Positions 34,193 through 43,450 of a DNA stretch of 64,000 bases are shown piece after piece. The DNA is from Thermococcus sibiricus MM 739 (GTDB taxonomy: Archaea; Methanobacteriota_B; Thermococci; Thermococcales; Thermococcaceae). The notes under the pieces were generated by a model, which did not search any database, was not told where the DNA came from, and was given only the letters and a program-made list of their open reading frames with translations. Position 1 is the first letter of the stretch. Each line of letters starts with the position of its first letter. The position numbers were made by a program, and so were the translations under genes. The DNA lies in the NCBI RefSeq assembly GCF_000022545.1, contig NC_012883.1, positions 248,001 to 312,000 on the forward strand. Reading direction: 5' to 3'.

Positions 34193-35133
34193 AAATAAGG
34201 GTTTCATATGGAACAGCAATAATGTTGGGGTTGAAAAGGGGCCAAATGTTAGCAAGGCCAACAACAGCATATTTTATGACATATCATGAAGGAAGATGTA
34301 TTAATAATTGTGCTTTTTGTGTACAGGCGAGGAAAAGTAGGGCCGATATAGAAAAACTTTCAAGGATAACTTGGCCAGTATTTGACTTAGAAGATGTAGT
34401 CTCTAAGCTTGAGAAAACGAAATTTGCAAGACTATGCATCCAAACTATAGATTATCCTGCCCTTAAAGAAGATGTTGTATCAATTCTTGAGAGTCTTTCT
34501 CCCATTGGTTTACCGGTCTCTCTTTCAATTACACCAGTGGAGGAGGCATCCCTTAAAACATTCAAAAAACTGGGTGTTGACTACATAGGAGTGGGCTTGG
34601 ATGCTGCGAGTGAGGAGATTTATAATAAGGTAAAGGATTCATATTATTCTTGGAGTGAAATGTGGAACTTTGCAGAGGGTGTTATAAAGATTTTTGGAGA
34701 GAAGAAGGCATTCATTCATTTGATATTCGGACTGGGGGAGACTGAGGAGGCCTTTTTGAGTACAATTCAGGAGGCATATGATATTGGGGCAGAAGTGTCT
34801 ATATTTGCATTTACTCCTATTAAAGGGACTGCTTTAGAGAATAAGACATCCCCAAGTCTTTACAGATATAGATTAATGCAAATAGGCCTTTATTTAATTA
34901 AAAATGGGATAAAAAGAGTTGAAGATTTTGAATTTAGAAAGGGGATGATTGTTGATTTTGGGTTTTCACGAGAGGAGCTTTTAGAAGTTCTTAGCGAAAG
35001 AGTTTTCACGACTCATGGATGTCCTGGGTGTAATAGGCCTTATTACAACGAAAAACCAAGCAAAGAACCTTACAACTTCCCTGTAAGACCTGAAAAAGAG
35101 TACTTGAATAAATTGCTTAAGAAATTGTTCTAA
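34189..35133 (+). CDS. Radical SAM protein, BioB-like; candidate LipS-type lipoyl synthase component
   Basis: This 314-residue radical SAM enzyme has the cluster motif Cys37-x3-Cys41-x2-Cys44 (GRCINNCAFC). The N-terminal SYGTAIMLGL and TTAYFMTYHEGRC text, the lack of a MoaA-type twitch domain and a second C-terminal Cys pair (THGCPGCNRPYY) separate it from bacterial BioB. Thermococcales have a two-protein lipoyl synthase (LipS1/LipS2) made of BioB-like radical SAM enzymes, and this protein fits that description; this is an inference. A lipoate acceptor (GcvH) is encoded in the window. The start is the ATG in the ATGA overlap with the MFS stop, preceded by GGAGGAGG. Confidence 0.75.
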   Translation: MKIRVSYGTAIMLGLKRGQMLARPTTAYFMTYHEGRCINNCAFCVQARKSRADIEKLSRITWPVFDLEDVVSKLEKTKFARLCIQTIDYPALKEDVVSILESLSPIGLPVSLSITPVEEASLKTFKKLGVDYIGVGLDAASEEIYNKVKDSYYSWSEMWNFAEGVIKIFGEKKAFIHLIFGLGETEEAFLSTIQEAYDIGAEVSIFAFTPIKGTALENKTSPSLYRYRLMQIGLYLIKNGIKRVEDFEFRKGMIVDFGFSREELLEVLSERVFTTHGCPGCNRPYYNEKPSKEPYNFPVRPEKEYLNKLLKKLF

Positions 35134-35609
35134 TCTTCTAGGAGTGAATATAAGATGTTTTTAAGTTCATCTGTTTTTAATTTATCCGCTGTTAAGTAGA
35201 CTTCTTTGTAGTTTTCTCTTGCTAGGGCATTTAGGGCTTTTGAAAAGTAATATAATTCCTCATTTTTGTCCTCTATCTTGTGAAAACTGTCAGTGAGATC
35301 GCTTAATCTTCCACTTTTCTTTATTATTGCAAGAATACTTCTCACTCTTTCCACTCCTAGAAGGTACACCTCCTGATTTGGAGCATGTAAAAGAGCTTTA
35401 AATGCACTATCCATTGCGCTTTTATAGTCTTCTTTCTCTATATAGACTTTCACTAAACCGAAACAGGCTTCAAAATACAGCCATGGGTGGGGATCCTCTG
35501 TCAATCTTATAATATTTTCAAATTTTTCCTTTGCTACATCTAACTTTTTATCCTTTAGGGTTTTCTGGGCCTCTTTGAAAATGCTTATTGCAAGTTCTTC
35601 TTTTTCCAT
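35130..35609 (-). CDS. TPR-like helical repeat protein
   Basis: This 159-residue, all-helical protein has recurring 34-residue spacing (AKEKFENIIRLTEDPHPWLY, YKSAMDSAFKALLHAPNQEV), which fits tetratricopeptide repeats. It has no signal peptide or membrane segment, so a cytosolic scaffold is likely. Function is unknown. It starts 5 bases after the rio2 stop on the same strand, so it is probably co-expressed with RIO2, and it converges on the radical SAM gene with a 4-base overlap of the 3' ends. Confidence 0.7.
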   Translation of the reverse strand: MEKEELAISIFKEAQKTLKDKKLDVAKEKFENIIRLTEDPHPWLYFEACFGLVKVYIEKEDYKSAMDSAFKALLHAPNQEVYLLGVERVRSILAIIKKSGRLSDLTDSFHKIEDKNEELYYFSKALNALARENYKEVYLTADKLKTDELKNILYSLLED

Positions 35610-35614
35610 GGTTA

Positions 35615-36538
35615 TTACTCCCTTTTAAGGCTTTTTTGAAGACTCAATTCGAACTCCTTCCAGATTTTGTTTTTTTCCACTTGCACTCCCCATTTTTTCT
35701 TGAATGAATTTAAGAGTACTTGGAGATCTCTTTCAAGATAGTACCTAGCTTCAGGGAATGCACTTGTAAGATATTGAGGCCAATCGATTATTAATATGTC
35801 TCCATTACTTTTAAGGACTATGTTGTAGAGACTCATGTCAGAATGGATTATCCCAAATTCCACTATCTTCTTATATTCCTCTAAAACTTTGTTAAGCACC
35901 TCAAGAGCTTCTTCTTTTGTTAAATCTGTATCTGTCAACTCTATTAACTCAATTCCATCTATAAACTCCATAACGATTGCGTGCCTGTTCCATGCGATTG
36001 GCTTTGGCACCTTGGCTATTGGACTTAGAAGTTGTAATGCTTCGTATTCTCGTTGGGCAACAAGCCGGGAGACATATAGCCATGAGATATGCCGTTTATC
36101 TATAAGATTTGGTCGATATAGTTTTATTCTTGTAAAACTGGTTCTGCCAACTCGATTAAATTTAACTGCCACTCTCTCCTCATTTGGTGTTATTCCGATA
36201 TACACATCAGCCTCTTTTCCTACCCCTATCTGAGTCTGACTTATTGCTTTGATAATACCTTTTTGAGCAAATGTTCTTATAGCTAGAGCATCATATCCAT
36301 GTATTGTGAGTTGGTAGCCTATGTATCCTATGTCACTTCTCCTTTTCACAAGGCCCCAATTATCGAGTTTTCCAAGTCGATGAGAAGTAGTTTCGATGTC
36401 TACTCTTGCAAATTTTGCAATGGTTTCTAAGGGCACCCATTCATAATGACGCATATTTAGCTCTATCCCTCTCAGTATCCTGAAGTCAAGGTCTTTTAGA
36501 TTTGGATAAATTTCTAGAGCCAAAAGTTTACTGACCAT
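35615..36538 (-). CDS. rio2: RIO2-type serine kinase/ATPase
   Basis: This atypical protein kinase acts in small-subunit rRNA maturation. An N-terminal winged helix (LETIAKFARVDIETTSHRLG) is followed by the RIO kinase domain: the glycine-rich GVGKEADVYIG, VAVKFNRVGRTSF with the ATP-binding Lys, the catalytic loop IIHSDMSLYNIV (HSD in place of the more common HGD) and the metal-binding LIIDWPQ. The start at 36538 gives MVSKLLALE, the usual family N terminus, and 307 residues; an ATG at 36556 would add six. Neither has a clear ribosome binding site, and the TATA box (GTTTAAAAAATT) is close, suggesting a leaderless mRNA. Confidence 0.93.
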   Translation of the reverse strand: MVSKLLALEIYPNLKDLDFRILRGIELNMRHYEWVPLETIAKFARVDIETTSHRLGKLDNWGLVKRRSDIGYIGYQLTIHGYDALAIRTFAQKGIIKAISQTQIGVGKEADVYIGITPNEERVAVKFNRVGRTSFTRIKLYRPNLIDKRHISWLYVSRLVAQREYEALQLLSPIAKVPKPIAWNRHAIVMEFIDGIELIELTDTDLTKEEALEVLNKVLEEYKKIVEFGIIHSDMSLYNIVLKSNGDILIIDWPQYLTSAFPEARYYLERDLQVLLNSFKKKWGVQVEKNKIWKEFELSLQKSLKRE

Positions 36539-36617
36539 GGTGATTCGATTTTTCATTTTTTCTTTTTATAGTTAACTCTTCGATAATTTTTTAAACGCTT
36601 AATTTTTCATTTAAGAT

Positions 36618-37715
36618 ATGCGTAGGAAACTCCTCTTATTGCTTTCTATTGGGTGGATATTCAACTACGTACATAGAATGGCTATTCCTCCTCTTATTCC
36701 AATCATTAAAAATGAGCTTGGTATAACAAACGCACAAGCAGGGTTATTGATGACTTCTCTCTTGCTTCCCTATGCGTTGACTCAAGTCCCAGCAGGGTAT
36801 TTTGGAGATAAAATTGGGAGAAAAAGACTTGTGGTAATCAGTATTCTTGGTTATTCGTTGGCTAGCTCTTTAATGGTTTTTGCAAGGCAATATTGGCACT
36901 TAATAAGTGTTAGAGCACTTTATGGTGTTTTTGCTGACCTTTATTATGCACCATCCACAGCTTTGATAAGTGAAGTTTATAAAGAGAAAAAGGGTTCAGC
37001 ATTAGGAGTTTTCATGATTGGCCCTCCGGTAGGCAGTGCTATTGCCCCAGCAATTGTTGTTCCTATAGCTCTTGCTTTGGAGTGGAGATATTCTTTTGTA
37101 ATCATTTCATTAATGAGTGCTTTGATTGGGATTGCATTAATTCATGGAGTTAAAGGTGAAGTGAGACACGTTGAAAGAGTAAATTTTGCAATACCAAAAA
37201 ATGTGTTTAGATTAAGTCTTATGAACTTTATAGCACTTGCTGCGTTTTTTGGAATGTTAACATTTCTACCGGATTTCTTTGTAGATAAAGGTAGAAGTAT
37301 AGAAGAGGCCTCTTTTTACTTTTCTCTCCTTTCAATAGTAGGTATTTTTGGATCTATTGCAGGTGGGACTATTTATGACAGAGTTGGAAAGGGTAGTCTA
37401 TTTTCTGCCTTATTTTTCAACATGTTCCTCTCGTTTCTTTTGGTAAAAACTACGTATCCTATTTTAGTGCTTCCGCTGGGGTTGTTTTTCTATTCGGTTG
37501 GCCCAATAGTCACCGCGTACACGAGTGAACACGCAACTCCAGAGAACCTTGGTACTGTTATGGGATTTGTTAATATGATGGGCTTTTTTGGAGCCACTAT
37601 TGGTCCATATTTTATAGGGCTTTTGATAGATAGAGTAGGTTATGAAATGGCGTTTTATTCGATTTCCGGGATGTATTTAGTGAGTTTGTTAATCTTCATG
37701 TTTGAGTGGAAATAA
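36618..37715 (+). CDS. MFS transporter
   Basis: This 365-residue polytopic protein has MFS signatures GYFGDKIGRKRLVVISILG (loop 2-3) and GGTIYDRVGKGSLFSAL (loop 8-9). The N-terminal NYVHRMAIPPLIPIIKNELG is typical of the family's first helix. Substrate is unknown. It is divergently arranged with rio2 across an 80-base gap holding promoters for both. No ribosome binding site precedes the ATG, so a leaderless transcript is likely. It has only modest similarity to the other MFS protein in the window. Confidence 0.88.
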   Translation: MRRKLLLLLSIGWIFNYVHRMAIPPLIPIIKNELGITNAQAGLLMTSLLLPYALTQVPAGYFGDKIGRKRLVVISILGYSLASSLMVFARQYWHLISVRALYGVFADLYYAPSTALISEVYKEKKGSALGVFMIGPPVGSAIAPAIVVPIALALEWRYSFVIISLMSALIGIALIHGVKGEVRHVERVNFAIPKNVFRLSLMNFIALAAFFGMLTFLPDFFVDKGRSIEEASFYFSLLSIVGIFGSIAGGTIYDRVGKGSLFSALFFNMFLSFLLVKTTYPILVLPLGLFFYSVGPIVTAYTSEHATPENLGTVMGFVNMMGFFGATIGPYFIGLLIDRVGYEMAFYSISGMYLVSLLIFMFEWK

Positions 37716-37852
37716 GCAAATATTCCCTTGTATTTTTGTGATGTGTGGACGTTTAAGAACAAATTTTTACATTAATGTGATTTGTTTGGGCATTGGTGTA
37801 AGCGCTTGGTGCCTATAAATTGAATGAAATAGTTTTTGGAAGTTAATTTACC

Positions 37853-37875
37853 ATTTTAAACCTTTGGTTAAAAAG
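37853..37875 (+). promoter_or_regulatory. SurR-type activator site upstream of hydrogenase operon
   Basis: ATT-TTA-AAC, then CTTTG, then GTT-AAA-AAG, matches the full palindromic SurR arrangement GTTn3AACn5GTTn3AAC except for the outermost G and C. It lies about 20 bases upstream of the TATA box at 37895-37902, an activating position. Confidence 0.65.
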
Positions 37876-37889
37876 CTAAGGGTTTAGAA

Positions 37890-37926
37890 ATGCTTTTTTA
37901 TACATGAAACAACCCTTTGATGAAGA
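37890..37926 (+). promoter_or_regulatory. Hydrogenase operon promoter
   Basis: TTTTTATAC at about 37895-37903 is the TATA box, preceded by the purine-rich AGAAATG as a possible BRE. Transcription should start near 37926, leaving a leader of about 50 bases. The remainder of the 37716-37978 gap has no open frame. Confidence 0.6.
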
Positions 37927-37978
37927 TGAATAAAAGTGTTCATTAGGGGTATTTATGTACATTAATGGGGTGATGGAG

Positions 37979-39082
37979 TTGAGATACGTTAAGTTGCCAA
38001 AAGAAAATACTTATGCATTCCTCGAGAGTTTAAAAGATTGGGGAGTACTTTATGCTCCAGTGAAGATATCTGAAAAGTTCTATGATTTCAGGGAAATAGA
38101 CGACGTAAGAAAAATCGAGTTTAGGTACAACAGGACAATAATGCCACCAAAGAAGTTTTTCTTCCTGCCTAAGGAGAAGATATTTGAGTTTAGCATTTCA
38201 AAAGCAGATTACAATGAAGTCATTGAAAACGTAGAGTCATTCATTGTCTTTGGAGTTCATGCATGTGATATTTTTGGGCTTAAGATAATGGACACTATAT
38301 ACCTTGATGAACTTCCTGACAAGTACTACAGAGTTAGGAGAGAAAAAGGCATAATAATAGGCATTAGCTGTGTCCCAGATGAATACTGTTTCTGCAACTT
38401 AAGAGAAACCGATTTTGCAGACGATGGTTTTGACTTGTTCCTTCATGAGCTCCCTGATGGGTGGTTAGTCAGGGTAGGTACTCCAACAGGACACATAATA
38501 GTGGATAAAAACATCAAGCTCTTTGAGGAAGTTACAACTCAAGATGTATGTGAGTTTAGGGAATTTGAAAATAAAAAACACCAAATGTTCAAGTATCATG
38601 AAGATTGGGGTAATCTCCGCTACTTACTCGAAATGGAAATGGAACATCCAATGTGGAATGAACAAAGTGAACTTTGTTTGGCCTGTGGTAACTGTAATTT
38701 AACATGTCCAACCTGTAGATGCTATGAGGTTCAAGACATCCCAAACCTTGATGGTGATACAGGTGCTAGGATTAGAAGATGGGATTCTTGTCAGTTAAGG
38801 AGTCACGGTCTTGTAGCTGGAAACCATAACTTTAGACCAACTAAAAAATCCCGTTTTATGAACAGGTATCTATGTAAGAACTCATACAACGAGAAGCTTG
38901 GTATAAGCTATTGTGTTGGATGTGGAAGGTGTACTTATTTCTGTCCAGCGGAGATAAGCTTTGTAGAAAACTTGAGAACTATTCTGGGATTAAAAGAAGA
39001 TTCATGTCCACCTGAGATTACAGAGGAGATGCCGAAAAGAGGATTTGCTTATGGTACTTCTACTGGGGGTGAGGAACTATGA
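37979..39082 (+). CDS. hydB: Sulfhydrogenase I beta subunit (Fe-S protein)
   Basis: This electron-transfer subunit of cytosolic NADP-linked NiFe hydrogenase I (sulfhydrogenase) passes electrons between the flavin and the hydrogenase dimer, and is also linked to polysulfide reduction. Two 4Fe-4S binding groups are visible: [14 protein letters not shown] and [13 protein letters not shown], with further cysteines in [13 protein letters not shown] choose the TTG at 37979, giving (M)[11 protein letters not shown] and 367 residues. GGTGAT lies 4 bases upstream and this matches the known Pyrococcus length. In-frame ATGs at 37955 and 37973 are alternatives. It is the first gene of the hydBGDA operon. 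Confidence 0.97.
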   Translation: MRYVKLPKENTYAFLESLKDWGVLYAPVKISEKFYDFREIDDVRKIEFRYNRTIMPPKKFFFLPKEKIFEFSISKADYNEVIENVESFIVFGVHACDIFGLKIMDTIYLDELPDKYYRVRREKGIIIGISCVPDEYCFCNLRETDFADDGFDLFLHELPDGWLVRVGTPTGHIIVDKNIKLFEEVTTQDVCEFREFENKKHQMFKYHEDWGNLRYLLEMEMEHPMWNEQSELCLACGNCNLTCPTCRCYEVQDIPNLDGDTGARIRRWDSCQLRSHGLVAGNHNFRPTKKSRFMNRYLCKNSYNEKLGISYCVGCGRCTYFCPAEISFVENLRTILGLKEDSCPPEITEEMPKRGFAYGTSTGGEEL

Positions 39083-39972
39083 ACAATCCAGGAGATTTAA
39101 TCCCTAAGGAAATCATAATGCCTCAGGAAAATCCATATATCCTTCATAAAGCAAAAGTACTTAAAGTTTACAAATTAACAGAAACAGAAAAGTTATTCCT
39201 CTTCCGTTTTGAGGATCCAGAATTAGCTAAAAAATGGACTTTCAAACCAGGTCAATTCGTTCAACTTACAATTCCCGGTGTAGGGGAAGTTCCAATCAGT
39301 ATATGCTCATCCGCTATGAGAAAAGGGTTCTTTGAATTATGTATCAGAAAAGCTGGGAGAGTTACTACAGTGATTCATAAACTTAAACCTGGAGACACAG
39401 TCTTGGTTAGAGGCCCCTATGGAAATGGGTTTCCTGTTGATGAGTGGGAGGGGATGGATTTACTCCTTATAGCGGCAGGCCTTGGAACTGCACCTCTTAG
39501 AAGTGTCTTTCTCTATGCAATGGACAACAGATGGAAGTACGGAAATATCACGTTCATAAATACTGCAAGGTATGGAAAAGACTTGCTGTTTTACAAAGAG
39601 TTAGAGGCAATGAAAGACCTTGCTGAAGCTGAAAATGTCAAGATAATCCAGAGTGTTACTAGGGATCCAGATTGGCCAGGACTAAAAGGAAGACCCCAGC
39701 AATTTGTTGTAGAGGCAAATACAAATCCAAAAAACACTGCAATAGCTGTGTGTGGGCCTCCAAGAATGTATAAAGCAGTTTTTGAGTCACTTATAAACTA
39801 TGGTTATCGCCCAGAGAATATCTACGTAACACTTGAGAGGAAAATGAAATGTGGAATAGGCAAATGTGGTCACTGTAATGTAGGAACAAGTACCTCTTGG
39901 AAATACATATGTAAAGATGGGCCTGTATTTGGGTACTTTGACATAATCTCAACACCTGGATTGCTTGACTGA
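39079..39972 (+). CDS. hydG: Sulfhydrogenase I gamma subunit (FAD/NAD(P)H-binding)
   Basis: This ferredoxin-NADP reductase-like subunit carries FAD and one Fe-S cluster and exchanges hydride with NADP(H). The 297-residue protein has the FAD-binding stretch [20 protein letters not shown], the nucleotide-binding [15 protein letters not shown] and CGPPRMYK, and the C-terminal cluster motif [11 protein letters not shown]. The ATG overlaps the hydB stop (ATGA), so the two are translationally coupled. Its 3' end overlaps the upstream region of hydD. Confidence 0.97.
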   Translation: MNNPGDLIPKEIIMPQENPYILHKAKVLKVYKLTETEKLFLFRFEDPELAKKWTFKPGQFVQLTIPGVGEVPISICSSAMRKGFFELCIRKAGRVTTVIHKLKPGDTVLVRGPYGNGFPVDEWEGMDLLLIAAGLGTAPLRSVFLYAMDNRWKYGNITFINTARYGKDLLFYKELEAMKDLAEAENVKIIQSVTRDPDWPGLKGRPQQFVVEANTNPKNTAIAVCGPPRMYKAVFESLINYGYRPENIYVTLERKMKCGIGKCGHCNVGTSTSWKYICKDGPVFGYFDIISTPGLLD

Positions 39973-39982
39973 GGTGAGAAGA

Positions 39983-40768
39983 ATGAGCGAGAAAGTTAAA
40001 ATTGGATTTTACGCTTTAACTTCATGCTATGGCTGTCAGCTTCAATTTGCCATGATGGATGAAGTGCTCCAACTTTTAGATAAAGCAAATATAGAATGCT
40101 GGTTTATGCTAGAGAGAGGCAGTGATGAAGATAAAGAAGTTGATATAGCCTTCATAGAGGGGAGCGTTTCAACTCAAGAAGAAGTCGAGCTCGTAAAGAA
40201 GATCAGGGAAAAAGCAAAAATAGTCATAGCGGTAGGTTCATGTGCCGTTCATGGGGGTGTGCAAAGCTGGGATAAAGACAAAGAGTTCAATGAATTATGG
40301 AAAACTGTTTATGGAGATGCCCATGTCAAATTTGAACCAAAAATGGCCGAGCCAGTAGAAAAGTACATTAAAGTTGACTACAAGCTTTACGGTTGTCCAC
40401 CAGAGAAGAAAGACTTCCTCTATGCATTAGGGACACTTCTCATTGGTTCATGGCCAGAAGATATAGATTATCCAGTGTGTGTCGAGTGTAGGCTCAGAGG
40501 CAATCCCTGCCTCCTTATAGAAAAAGGTGAACCATGTTTAGGTCCATTAACAGTTGCAGGATGTGATGCTAGGTGCCCGGCATTTAACATTGCTTGCATT
40601 GGATGCAGAGGGGCCGTTAAGGATGTTGCATGGTTCGATTCACTTGCATTGGAGTTGAAGAAAAAAGGCCTAAAAAAGGAGGAAATACTAGAGAGAATGA
40701 AAATATTCAACGCTCACAATCCCAAGCTTGAGGGGATGGTTAACAAGATATTTGAGGAGGGAGGATGA
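39983..40768 (+). CDS. hydD: Sulfhydrogenase I delta subunit (NiFe hydrogenase small subunit)
   Basis: The NiFe small subunit relays electrons from the active site through Fe-S clusters. The 261-residue protein has the proximal-cluster cysteines in [15 protein letters not shown] and YGCPP, and a distal group in [24 protein letters not shown] and CIGCRG. The start at 39983 has GAGGTGA 6 bases upstream and gives the expected length; an upstream ATG at 39965 would overlap hydG. Its stop overlaps the hydA start. Confidence 0.97.
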   Translation: MSEKVKIGFYALTSCYGCQLQFAMMDEVLQLLDKANIECWFMLERGSDEDKEVDIAFIEGSVSTQEEVELVKKIREKAKIVIAVGSCAVHGGVQSWDKDKEFNELWKTVYGDAHVKFEPKMAEPVEKYIKVDYKLYGCPPEKKDFLYALGTLLIGSWPEDIDYPVCVECRLRGNPCLLIEKGEPCLGPLTVAGCDARCPAFNIACIGCRGAVKDVAWFDSLALELKKKGLKKEEILERMKIFNAHNPKLEGMVNKIFEEGG

Positions 40769-42051
40769 TGTATATTCCGATTACAGTTGATCATATAGCC
40801 CGTGTGGAGGGAAAGGGCGGTATCGAGATAGTAACAAGTGATGAAGGGATTAAAGAAGTAAAGCTCAATATAATAGAAGGGCCAAGGTTTTTTGAAGCTA
40901 TTACTCTTGGTAAAAAGCTTGAAGAAGCCTTGGCAGTCTACCCAAGGATTTGTTCATTCTGTTCAGCTGCTCACAAGCTTACTGCAGTGGAAGCAGCCGA
41001 AAAAGCTGTGGGTTTCACTCCAAGACCTGAAATTCAGGATCTAAGAGACCTACTTTACATCGGAGACATGATAGAAAGCCATGCCTTGCATCTTTACCTA
41101 CTTGTTCTCCCGGATTATCTTGGCTATTCAAACCCCCTTGCAATGGTGGATAAATATATGAAAGAAATTGAGTATGCAATGGCCCTCAAGAACATTGGTT
41201 CGAAGATAATGGATTACCTTGCATCAAGAGCAATACATCAAGAAAACGCCATACTTGGTGGGTTTGGCAAACTTCCAACAAGGAGTCAGTTTGAGGAGCT
41301 TAAAAAGGAACTTAAAGAAGCCTTGCCTATGGCAGAGTACACTGTAGAGTTATTCTCGAAACTTGACCAGTATGAAGAAGTTAAAGACGAAGAAATGATC
41401 CACATGGCAGTTAAACCAAGAAACGGCGTTTATGGCATATTCGGAGACTATATCAAGGTAAGTGACGGATTTAAATTCCCTGTGGAAGATTACAAAAAGC
41501 ACATAGTTGAAAAAGTTGTAGGCCATAGCTTTGCAAAGCACTCTTTCTACAATAATGAGAAGCATTTTATGGTTGGTGCGATCTCAAGAATAGTTAATAA
41601 TGCTGACCTTCTCTATGGAAGAGCTAAGGAACTCTACAGTCAGTATAAAGACCTCCTAAGATACGACAACTGCTTTGCCAACAACTTTGCTCAAGCACTT
41701 GAGCTTGTTTACTTTGTGGAGAGGGCAATAGACATAATTGATGACACTCTCGCAAAATGGCCTATAAAAGAAAGAGATGAAGTAGAAATAAAGGATGGCT
41801 TTGGAGTAAGCATCACTGAGGCTCCAAGAGGGTTACTGGTTTATGCTCTTGAAGTCAAAGATGGGAAGGTAGACTATGTGGATATAATTACTCCAACTGC
41901 AATGAATCTAGCCATAATGGAGCGTCACGTTAGAATGATGGCAGAAAAACACTGGCAAGATGACCCAGAAACACTTAAATTGCTTACAGAGATGACTGTT
42001 AGAGCATACGATCCATGTATTTCATGTTCAGTACACGTAGTTAAGCTCTGA
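40765..42051 (+). CDS. hydA: Sulfhydrogenase I alpha subunit (NiFe hydrogenase large subunit)
   Basis: This catalytic subunit holds the NiFe(CN)2CO centre that makes or oxidises H2. Nickel ligands are Cys63 and Cys66 ([10 protein letters not shown]) and Cys418 and Cys421 (DPCISCSVH). Maturation by an endopeptidase is expected after His424, removing VVKL. The length, 428 residues, equals that of Pyrococcus hydrogenase I and separates it from the longer membrane-bound enzymes. ATGATG at 40765 offers two adjacent starts; the first overlaps the hydD stop. GAGGAGGGAGG precedes them. It is the last structural gene of the operon. Confidence 0.98.
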   Translation: MMYIPITVDHIARVEGKGGIEIVTSDEGIKEVKLNIIEGPRFFEAITLGKKLEEALAVYPRICSFCSAAHKLTAVEAAEKAVGFTPRPEIQDLRDLLYIGDMIESHALHLYLLVLPDYLGYSNPLAMVDKYMKEIEYAMALKNIGSKIMDYLASRAIHQENAILGGFGKLPTRSQFEELKKELKEALPMAEYTVELFSKLDQYEEVKDEEMIHMAVKPRNGVYGIFGDYIKVSDGFKFPVEDYKKHIVEKVVGHSFAKHSFYNNEKHFMVGAISRIVNNADLLYGRAKELYSQYKDLLRYDNCFANNFAQALELVYFVERAIDIIDDTLAKWPIKERDEVEIKDGFGVSITEAPRGLLVYALEVKDGKVDYVDIITPTAMNLAIMERHVRMMAEKHWQDDPETLKLLTEMTVRAYDPCISCSVHVVKL

Positions 42052-42102
42052 TTTTCTCCAAACTTTTTAAGCACTTTCTCTAATTTTTGTTTGGTGGGAG
42101 TA

Positions 42103-42549
42103 ATGAGCACTTTAATCCTTGCGCTTGGCAATGAGCTTATGAAAGATGATGGGGTGGGATTAAAAGTTGGTAGGATTTTAGCTGAGAAAGGGTATAATGT
42201 CCTTGAAGTGGGTACCGACATTTTTAGACTTCAACGGCATTATAGTGGTGAAGAAAGGATAATTATCATAGATGCAATATTGAGTGAAAAGTATAAACCT
42301 GGTCAAGTTGTTCATTTAAAGGGAGATGAAGCTTTTGAAAAGCTTAGAGCTGAAATACGAAGTGCTCATTTCATGGGGACAATTGATGGACTCAAACTGT
42401 TGAGGCTTATTGACAAGAGGCTTGCAAAAGCCGAAATCCATTTCGTTGGCATTGTTGCTAAAGAAATTGATCTTGGGATGGAACTTAGCGAGGAAGTTAA
42501 AGGTAATATTCATAACATTATTAATATAATAGAATCTCTTGTGGAATAG
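42103..42549 (+). CDS. Hydrogenase maturation endopeptidase (M52 family)
   Basis: This 148-residue nickel-dependent protease of the HycI/HybD type trims the C-terminal tail of NiFe large subunits after metal insertion. The N-terminal LALGNELMKDDGVGLKVG is the family motif, with a nickel-binding acidic residue in the NELMKDDG turn; IIIDAILSEK supplies the second acidic site, and a His lies in SAHFMGTIDG. It follows hydA by 51 bases, so HydA ([13 protein letters not shown]) is the likely substrate. GGTGGGAG precedes the ATG; a GTG at 42091 is an unlikely alternative. TTTTTAAGCA upstream may be a weak promoter of its own. Confidence 0.92.
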   Translation: MSTLILALGNELMKDDGVGLKVGRILAEKGYNVLEVGTDIFRLQRHYSGEERIIIIDAILSEKYKPGQVVHLKGDEAFEKLRAEIRSAHFMGTIDGLKLLRLIDKRLAKAEIHFVGIVAKEIDLGMELSEEVKGNIHNIINIIESLVE

Positions 42550-42599
42550 TTTTGCAAAAAATTTTCATACGTTTAAAGATGTAGGAGGGTGGAATAGTT

Positions 42600-42660
42600 C
42601 GAAAGTCTTTTAAATAAATTCTTTTTACCCCACTACAGCTTTAAAAATATAAAAATATAA
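42600..42660 (+). promoter_or_regulatory. Promoter region of the ribosomal super-operon
   Basis: CTTTTAAATAAATTC (about 42607-42621) and TTTAAAAATATAAAAATATA (about 42641-42660) are TATA-like. The first gives a start near 42635-42645 and fits a short leader before the SPOUT gene. Confidence 0.5.
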
Positions 42661-42672
42661 AGGATGACTGAA

Positions 42673-43449
42673 ATGGCATGGCATATCTTTATTCCAGATT
42701 CACTCCTCGAAGAGACATCGGATCCAAAAATCAAGACGTATAAAGTTGGACAAATTGGCAGGGCAGCAGCAATCTTTGGCGTGGAACACATATGGATTTA
42801 CAAAGCTGGTGGCAGAGAAGGCAAATTCATTAAGCTTGTCTTGGAGTACATGGAAACCCCACAGTATCTACGAAAAACGCTCATTCCCCTTACTAAGGAG
42901 CTCAAATATGCGGGGATTTTGCCCCCACTAAGGACACCCCATCATAAACTCAAAAGAGAACCAAAAGTTGGAGAAATCAGAGAGGGAGTTATAATCAAAA
43001 AAGGTAAGAGGCTTTATGCAGATATTGGTCTTGATGAACTCGCCCTTGTGGAGGGGAGTGGAGAAGGCCGTATGACATTTGAAATAATATCAGTAATCCC
43101 TCTCAAAGTAGCACCAACAAAACCTCGGGAATATTGGGGGTATAGGGTTCACTTAACGAGGATGTCTCTGGCAAAAACACTTAAAAAGGCAAAACTTAAC
43201 CTTGCAATCGCGACCTCACGAATGGGTGAGGATGTGAGAAAAGTGAACCTTCCTCCATTGGAAGGAGAAGTGGGATTTGTATTTGGATCTCCTCGGAAGG
43301 GGATAATGGAGATCCTGAGAGACTTCAATGAGGATTATCCCTTTGATTTAATCCTCAATACAATTCCAAATCAAAAAACGAAAACCGTTAGAACGGAGGA
43401 AGCCGTGTTGGTGACATTGGCGATATTTAATGTCATAAGGAGGGATTGA
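42673..43449 (+). CDS. SPOUT-class RNA methyltransferase-like protein (DUF171)
   Basis: This 258-residue archaeal protein heads the ribosomal cluster in Thermococcales. The family has a SPOUT knot fold with an OB-like insertion and is annotated as a putative rRNA uridine N3-methyltransferase. Visible features are the N-terminal [12 protein letters not shown], the inserted beta-barrel ([20 protein letters not shown]) and the C-terminal knot part ([33 protein letters not shown]). The start at 42673 gives MAWHIFIPD, the family N terminus, with GGATGA upstream; ATG at 42664 would add three residues. L3 starts 2 bases after it. Confidence 0.88.
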   Translation: MAWHIFIPDSLLEETSDPKIKTYKVGQIGRAAAIFGVEHIWIYKAGGREGKFIKLVLEYMETPQYLRKTLIPLTKELKYAGILPPLRTPHHKLKREPKVGEIREGVIIKKGKRLYADIGLDELALVEGSGEGRMTFEIISVIPLKVAPTKPREYWGYRVHLTRMSLAKTLKKAKLNLAIATSRMGEDVRKVNLPPLEGEVGFVFGSPRKGIMEILRDFNEDYPFDLILNTIPNQKTKTVRTEEAVLVTLAIFNVIRRD

Positions 43450-43450
43450 A

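Noticed and set aside
36538-36617. SurR or TGM motif in the rio2/MFS divergent promoter
   Set aside because: Only AT-rich TATA-like sequence is present; neither motif fits with fewer than three mismatches.
37751-37760. GTTTAAGAAC as a further SurR half-site upstream of hydB
   Set aside because: The spacing is GTTn4AAC, not n3, and it lies about 140 bases from the TATA box.
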